64,000 bases of DNA from a virus. Of the stretch, positions 58,506 to 64,000 are shown in pieces; the stretch's first letter is position 1; every line of letters begins with the position of its first letter. The stretch is from positions 62,001 to 126,000 of IMG/VR virus record IMGVR_UViG_3300044971_002537. The stretch is one strand, 5' to 3'. The notes below the pieces were generated by a model. The model saw nothing but the letters and a program-made list of their open reading frames with translations, was not told the DNA's origin and made no database searches. Made by a program: the position numbers and the translations under genes.

Positions 58506-58642
58506 TTTATTACTTATTACTTATTACTTATTTCAAATGAACGTGATAAATTAAAAGAATCTTCACCGCAATTAGCATATGAAAAATTCATAAATAAACT
58601 TAGGAACATAGCCAGCAATCTTCTGGCTGATTAGGACATACA
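58506..58642 (+). other. Short intergenic segment with ATTACTT repeats
   Basis: The sequence starts with three copies of a TTACTTA-type unit. One frame has protein-like sequence (NERDKLKESSPQLAYEKFIN ending in TAG) but only ATT as a possible start. No promoter box or terminator was recognised. Confidence 0.35.
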
Positions 58643-61600
58643 ATGGCCGATATGCTATCTGGGTGCTACGAATGTAGCAGAAACTGCATCAATGACCAGT
58701 TCTGTGGTCAGGACGGCACTATCTCTTTACCGAAGCAGCTCAAGATCAGAGTTATTGCCAATCCTACCTTCTGGGGCTTCAATGATGGAAGTGGCAACGT
58801 ATTAACAAGTGGCACAGCCATCTTCTCAAATGGCCACTACGACTTCTTCGATGGGTATGATGAGCTACACTTCGCCACCAAGCAATGCGGTACTCTAGGG
58901 CCAGTTCAGGGTCCATTTAGAGACGAACAACGACCAGACGTACTATATAGGTCCGTTTACGACCCAGACGATCCTACTGCCGATGAATTTTCTGGGCTGA
59001 AACACTATAACGGTGCCACTAGGGATGACATAGAGCGTGGTGGGGCTGAGGTTTACCTGATTGATAGGGCCGGTACGGCCACTTCAGATCTTGAATCATG
59101 CGACCAATCAGATCCTACCAAGGTATACAAGAAGTTCCCAGAAAATTTCGGCTATGGGACCAAAATCTCAACTACGGACACCATCTTTAAGAACAAGACT
59201 GGGGCTTGGAGATACATATCACAAGACGTATGCTATGACAATATCTATATGGACTCTAGCGTAGTTTCGGAGTGTGATGGTTCTCCGAAACAAGAGATTC
59301 TGAGAGGTGATAATTTTGGCCTAGAATATGACCCATTCCAGATCCGTGTATCGGGAGAGCGGGGCTGCGTCCAAGATGGATCAATTCCGTCTTTATATAA
59401 AGGAGAAGCTTATGTTTACCGAAGTGGTGGGATCGAAGACTTCCTTCATTTAGGTTTAATCTATAATAGTGGAGTGGCTTCGGGCATAGCCGATGGTATG
59501 GCTCTTGGTGTATATGGCTCATATCTAGATGGGGGATACAGAGTCTTTGGAGTGACTCACTCAAGTGGGGTAACCGACTGTAAGGTTGTTGGCACGTTGG
59601 GTAGTGGCGAGGTATTAGAAACTGGGCACCGCTGGTCGGCCCTTGGAACGTCAGACCCGAATACGTGTTGCGGTGGAGCAGCCCACAACATATCGAATGA
59701 CACCAAAAGGCCCAATAGTGTCAAAAACTATCACTCAGATCTTGGCCGAATTTTCAATAATAATAAAAACAAGCTTCAGGCCAATAGGTTCCCAGAAAAT
59801 AGATATACATACGGGTTGGGGACCACTAGCCAGATCAATCCCGCCAACTCGTTTAGGGTCAACAAAACCATTCCAGATGTGACTGAGACTGGTGTACTTC
59901 TTGAGAGTGGTTATCCGGTATTCTCACAAGAGCACCCATACTATGGGGCATTCTTTGACATAGACAAATATGATACGTCCGTTCGGGTAGATGGAAAATA
60001 TAACAAAACCCAAGGAAATAATGGGACTTGCTACAGTAAGAAGGCCTCATTATCGGTATACCCAGATTGTATTACTCAGTATTCCGAAAGATTTCAAGAA
60101 TGTGATGGGCCATACAAACAAATTACTAATATGATTAGTAGATTAGCCATTGTTTATCGTGGCTGTAATTTCGATGATGGTTGCACATATAGTGAATCAG
60201 GACACCCATATTTTGCCCCTACGGGGGTAGAAGACTTAAGAAAGGGGTTGTCTGGTCAAGAGATTTATATGTACATCAATCTCTCAAACGTGTGGGGGCC
60301 TAAGACCAAACCACAAGACGTCTGCGGCTGTGGAGACGATGTTCCACCGGGTCTCAGAGATCCTATTTTTGTCGAAGTTCCATCTCCTGTTACCTTTCCA
60401 ACATTCCCAAAGTTTGACCTGTATCCCGAGGATTACGGATGTAATGACATATTGTGGCAATATAAATGGGCGTCAGAATGTGAAGGGGGAAGCTTAAGTG
60501 AGTGCCCTATCCCGTCATCAGATTATGCTTGTCTTCCCAAGCAGCCATATACTACCTATGGTTTCATTCGTAATCTTTGCGGAAATGAATATCATGATCG
60601 TAGAGAGGTAATCACCTCTGCATTTGCGAACTTAGTACAAGCCGGGGATTATAGGAATACTGGAGTAGCTCCCACAGATCCTCAACCCATGTATTGGCAA
60701 TTCAATAATCCATATACACTAGAAAGTGGACAGGTAGGAGGGTTCTCTGCATCAGGAAATTATCCATTCTGGGGAGTTTCTGATAGTCAGGGAAGAGTAG
60801 TATCGCCGTACTTCCGACCCAAGCCAGCTATTGCTTATGGACTGGCGTGTGATGGACCCCCTCCTGAGTATCCATACTTAGATTTTGATCTTTGCTCAAC
60901 CAGAGCCAGTGGATGGCCGACAGACAAAGTTCCATTCTTGGTGGAGATTGATCATACAGATGATTGTGTCGGATGCGGAAGCATTGAGGCTGCACAAACT
61001 GACCTAATATTAGAAACCGCTGGGCTAAATACCAGTTTCTCTCATGCTAGAGGAGAAAAGTATGGATGGAATCATTGCACTTATAAGGGGACCAACTTTG
61101 ATCCAACATACTCATGTGAGACTGGATTTGGTGTACCATGTGACGGACTAGTTAGTGGAATAGATTTGACAAGCTCGTACGTTGGCAATACGTGTTCGTG
61201 CATAGCAAATCAATTTGATCTTATGAATATAAAGCTCAGAGGAAGCAATATCTCTGCAGGATGGACAACTTGGAATATAAATAACTCATACATCAATGTG
61301 CCAGATTGTGCTCAGGATAGACTGAATGATTATTTCACGCCTGCTCCAACGGTTAGGTCTCCCGGATTTTCTGTCTATGCATCATTTAAGTTAGCATGCG
61401 AGGGGGCTCACGATCATTTAATACCTCCAGACGCTACTGGGATTATAAGGAATTACTTAACCCTATCTCAAATTACTGGGGCTAGTAATGTTTTAGATGT
61501 AATGTATGAAAATGCTGGCTGCGGCCATCATTTCCCTTCGGCTGCGTCTGATCTACAACTGAAAGCAAGCTTTGTTTTGGTCCCGAGTGGAAATGAGCAA

Positions 61601-64000
61601 ATTTTTGAAATCATTCCTGAGCCCCTTATTGATAGCTTAAAGTCGTTAGGAGTTTTAAATTCTCCAGCAGATGTTTTGTCAAGTCTCGCCTCTAATAAGG
61701 TTTTTGGGTGTAATACATATTTTAGCGAATATGGATGTGCCGGTACAAATAGTTATGGCCAGCAAGCATTTTTTCCGTGTGCAGCATGCTCTAATCCCAC
61801 AGTAGAAACCTGTGATTGTCCAACTGTGGTATGTGATGAGTGTGACACAATTACGTTTATACCGCCGGAATATCAAAATCCATGTGTTTGCAATTGTAAT
61901 TTACAGTTAATGAGAAAAACCCTTATAGATATATCTGGTGCAAAAACTTTAGTATATGGAACTGGCACAGTCTGTGATTTTTACGGGATAGAGACAACTG
62001 GACTGGTGGTAGCCGTAAGTTATTCCGGAGAATATGGATCAATTGGCCCAGTCTATATAAATTCGAATACTGAAATTGATTTTGCGTCTACTCCAGTAGA
62101 TCTGATTGCTGATTCGGCTTGTTCATGGCATACTGGCCCCAACATGCTAGCGACTGGCGTTTACTATGAGTTTGAAGAACCACATCGCGAACGTCAGGGC
62201 GATTTAGTATGCACAACACTAATACCATCTACTTGTGATGGAGATTGTAGTCATGATCAGTCAGCTCAAGCTGGATCGTGCGGAGACCCAATCCCTTGGT
62301 CTGGTGATGTGAATAGTGGAGTATCGGTTAATCTAAGATCCTGTTTTCCAGAAGTTATGGTGGTTAACAAGATAGAGTGTACAGGAGATGTCTTTAACCT
62401 ATACGTGGCCAGAGAGTACCATACCAGACCTAGAAATTGGCAACATATAGTAGGTGGTACGCCCGCATCATCCTGTAAACCTAAACAGATAGGATCATAT
62501 CGATACCCAGTTGGGACTGGGACTGTTTGCGTAGAGATCCCATTCTGTACCCCATCTGACTCTGTTACTCCTGCATATTATTCTGAGCCAGAAATGTCTG
62601 GAACTGGCATTGTGTCATATAGGGGAGTCTGCAATGCTCATTATTCAGAAGGTCTCCATTCAAATCAAGATTTTATTTTAGGAGAACCCCCAGCATCTGG
62701 CGAAGACAGACTGTGGAATTATTTTAATCTATTCTATGAGTCAGGTGTGCCTAGTAACAAATATTTTCCAGCCATTGATCTAGGAGATCAAACAGACAAC
62801 AGTCCACCTCCTAATCCTTGCGGGACCGGAGTAGTCTATAGTAGTACTGCTATTTTTGATACTGGCTTATATTTCACACCAGCAAATAGACTCGGGGTAG
62901 ACTGGACTAATAAATTCCATAGTTGCTTACAAGATCATGCAGAGTGTGGAAGTGACTTTTATTGTAATAAAATGTTCTTTCCAAGAAGGAAATATGTTGT
63001 AGGTACTAAAGTATCTAGATTTGGGGCTCTACAACTTTGTACATCTAATTCATCATTGGTTTTAGGAGACTGGTACACTGGATATCAAGATTTTGAAACT
63101 AACGAAATGCCAGACATAATACTAGAAGCAGAAAATACGAGATTTATCAATGCTTGTGACGAAACAGCTAAAACTTCTATAACTGAAAATGTTGGATTAG
63201 ATGACGTAATAATCACTGTTGAAGATTATCTTCCGTTAATAGGTGTGAATACATCATTATTTAGATATACATCAGATACTAAAAGTTGTTCTATAGTTTC
63301 CGATGCTTGTCATATTATGAGTCTACATTCTCAGTCTTCTATCGATGCTAGTGTCGGAAGCCCAAAGACCTTTTTGGCTAACAACTTTAGCAGTATGGGA
63401 TATTATCTTGATAAATCTGCCTATTCAGAACAAGATAATTGCTTATTTAATCCCTTCAAAATATTGGTGGACGTAGAATGTTGCGAGTCGGTTTTGAGGA
63501 GGAGAGACCTATTACAAGATCCGCCAACTTTACTTGAATATGTTCTAGATGGAGTGCCAAGTGTTGCTTGCGGGGGCTTTATAAAACCTCCTCCCTGTAC
63601 CTGCAATGATAGCACTTGTGGAGGGATTCTTGGATATTACGAACTAGCTCCACAGTCGGTCTGTGTAACGCTAGCAAAATCCAGAGGTATATATGCTGAA
63701 GTCGTTGGGACAGGAATAGTGGATTATTGCACTACACCATGTGACACATGTTGTGCTGGCCCAGCTAGTGGATCTGCAAATACTGCAACGGTAAGAGATT
63801 CAGCTCCATATTACGGATATATGACATCGTCAGGAGGGGTCGCTTACGAAATAGGAGAGACTATCGAGCCAGTTGGATGCTCCGCATGCGATAGGGCACA
63901 ACCAATAGCTGGAGCATATACTTACTGTGAATCTGGTGGTCAGCCGTTCATCAGTGATGGGAATATAAGCGTAGCAGCGTATAAGTGCGGTGATTATTTA
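58643..64000 (+). CDS. Giant cysteine-rich distal tail protein, partial (no stop in window)
   Basis: ATG 58643 opens a frame still open at 64000, giving 1,786 codons; the frame was checked at 60 kb, 61.2 kb, 62 kb and at the end. It is extraordinarily rich in cysteine pairs for a phage: CYECSRNC at the start, VCGCGDD, DDCVGCGS, CDCPTVVCDECDT, CVCNCN, CTPCDTCC, and many single Cys. It is also rich in Gly, Ser, Tyr and aromatic residues and has no recognised catalytic motif. The preceding 554-residue protein shares the cysteine style. It could be a disulphide- or metal-stabilised virion protein. Function not recognised. Confidence 0.75.
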   Translation, partial: MADMLSGCYECSRNCINDQFCGQDGTISLPKQLKIRVIANPTFWGFNDGSGNVLTSGTAIFSNGHYDFFDGYDELHFATKQCGTLGPVQGPFRDEQRPDVLYRSVYDPDDPTADEFSGLKHYNGATRDDIERGGAEVYLIDRAGTATSDLESCDQSDPTKVYKKFPENFGYGTKISTTDTIFKNKTGAWRYISQDVCYDNIYMDSSVVSECDGSPKQEILRGDNFGLEYDPFQIRVSGERGCVQDGSIPSLYKGEAYVYRSGGIEDFLHLGLIYNSGVASGIADGMALGVYGSYLDGGYRVFGVTHSSGVTDCKVVGTLGSGEVLETGHRWSALGTSDPNTCCGGAAHNISNDTKRPNSVKNYHSDLGRIFNNNKNKLQANRFPENRYTYGLGTTSQINPANSFRVNKTIPDVTETGVLLESGYPVFSQEHPYYGAFFDIDKYDTSVRVDGKYNKTQGNNGTCYSKKASLSVYPDCITQYSERFQECDGPYKQITNMISRLAIVYRGCNFDDGCTYSESGHPYFAPTGVEDLRKGLSGQEIYMYINLSNVWGPKTKPQDVCGCGDDVPPGLRDPIFVEVPSPVTFPTFPKFDLYPEDYGCNDILWQYKWASECEGGSLSECPIPSSDYACLPKQPYTTYGFIRNLCGNEYHDRREVITSAFANLVQAGDYRNTGVAPTDPQPMYWQFNNPYTLESGQVGGFSASGNYPFWGVSDSQGRVVSPYFRPKPAIAYGLACDGPPPEYPYLDFDLCSTRASGWPTDKVPFLVEIDHTDDCVGCGSIEAAQTDLILETAGLNTSFSHARGEKYGWNHCTYKGTNFDPTYSCETGFGVPCDGLVSGIDLTSSYVGNTCSCIANQFDLMNIKLRGSNISAGWTTWNINNSYINVPDCAQDRLNDYFTPAPTVRSPGFSVYASFKLACEGAHDHLIPPDATGIIRNYLTLSQITGASNVLDVMYENAGCGHHFPSAASDLQLKASFVLVPSGNEQIFEIIPEPLIDSLKSLGVLNSPADVLSSLASNKVFGCNTYFSEYGCAGTNSYGQQAFFPCAACSNPTVETCDCPTVVCDECDTITFIPPEYQNPCVCNCNLQLMRKTLIDISGAKTLVYGTGTVCDFYGIETTGLVVAVSYSGEYGSIGPVYINSNTEIDFASTPVDLIADSACSWHTGPNMLATGVYYEFEEPHRERQGDLVCTTLIPSTCDGDCSHDQSAQAGSCGDPIPWSGDVNSGVSVNLRSCFPEVMVVNKIECTGDVFNLYVAREYHTRPRNWQHIVGGTPASSCKPKQIGSYRYPVGTGTVCVEIPFCTPSDSVTPAYYSEPEMSGTGIVSYRGVCNAHYSEGLHSNQDFILGEPPASGEDRLWNYFNLFYESGVPSNKYFPAIDLGDQTDNSPPPNPCGTGVVYSSTAIFDTGLYFTPANRLGVDWTNKFHSCLQDHAECGSDFYCNKMFFPRRKYVVGTKVSRFGALQLCTSNSSLVLGDWYTGYQDFETNEMPDIILEAENTRFINACDETAKTSITENVGLDDVIITVEDYLPLIGVNTSLFRYTSDTKSCSIVSDACHIMSLHSQSSIDASVGSPKTFLANNFSSMGYYLDKSAYSEQDNCLFNPFKILVDVECCESVLRRRDLLQDPPTLLEYVLDGVPSVACGGFIKPPPCTCNDSTCGGILGYYELAPQSVCVTLAKSRGIYAEVVGTGIVDYCTTPCDTCCAGPASGSANTATVRDSAPYYGYMTSSGGVAYEIGETIEPVGCSACDRAQPIAGAYTYCESGGQPFISDGNISVAAYKCGDYL

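Noticed and set aside
58509-58634. Short frame before the giant cysteine-rich gene
   Set aside because: Only ATT is available as a start; it is reported as an unassigned intergenic segment.

Overview
This window is a 64 kb piece of a large, double-stranded DNA tailed phage, most likely a long-tailed (siphovirus-like) one. It contains a terminase, portal, prohead protease/scaffold, decoration protein, major capsid protein, connector genes, tube protein, tail chaperones, a 2,090-residue tape measure and large distal tail proteins in classic order. No contractile sheath gene was recognised. The host cannot be named from the sequence. Near-consensus sigma70-type promoters show a bacterial host. 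The style of some genes (a DUF7227-like protein, a DUF932-like protein, Gly/Thr/Ser-rich structural proteins at 27-29 kb) resembles uncultured freshwater phages.

Layout. From 1 to 14.8 kb almost everything lies on the minus strand: about 30 small, densely packed genes read leftwards, typical of an early/accessory region. They are cut into short transcription units by strong TTGACA/TATAAT promoters and by an 11-copy family of two-hairpin intergenic elements (1.5-12.0 kb). The region also has tRNA-Glu(UUC), tRNA-Ile(UAU), a structured RNA of about 390 nt with a tRNA-like domain whose anticodon loop is enlarged to 66 nt, an HNH homing endonuclease, a GIY-YIG+HNH homing endonuclease and a second HNH homing endonuclease. 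Near 14.8 kb a hairpin marks the divide, and all later genes except none seen read rightwards.

From 14.9 to 25.2 kb lie a sigma-like factor, a probable small terminase, an HNH nuclease, a PAS-domain membrane protein, an ERCC4-type nuclease, a band-7/SPFH protein, large terminase, portal, protease-scaffold, decoration and capsid. A Vsr-like homing endonuclease (25.3-26.9 kb) sits between two related terminators. From 27 to 38.6 kb come structural and tail-fibre genes that share protein modules. From 38.7 to 45.4 kb come connector, tube and chaperone genes. From 45.4 kb to the end come the tape measure and distal tail proteins, finishing in a cysteine-rich open frame of at least 1,786 codons that has no stop before the window ends.

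How it works together. Early/accessory genes appear to use host sigma70 promoters. The late region instead carries a repeated GCGTATWTA box without a -35 element at five transcription-unit starts, one of them just upstream of the sigma-like gene. This suggests a T4-like late programme with a phage sigma factor, which is an inference. The two tRNAs match GAA and AUA codons, which are common in the AT-rich late genes. All family assignments were made by reading motifs; no database search was run.
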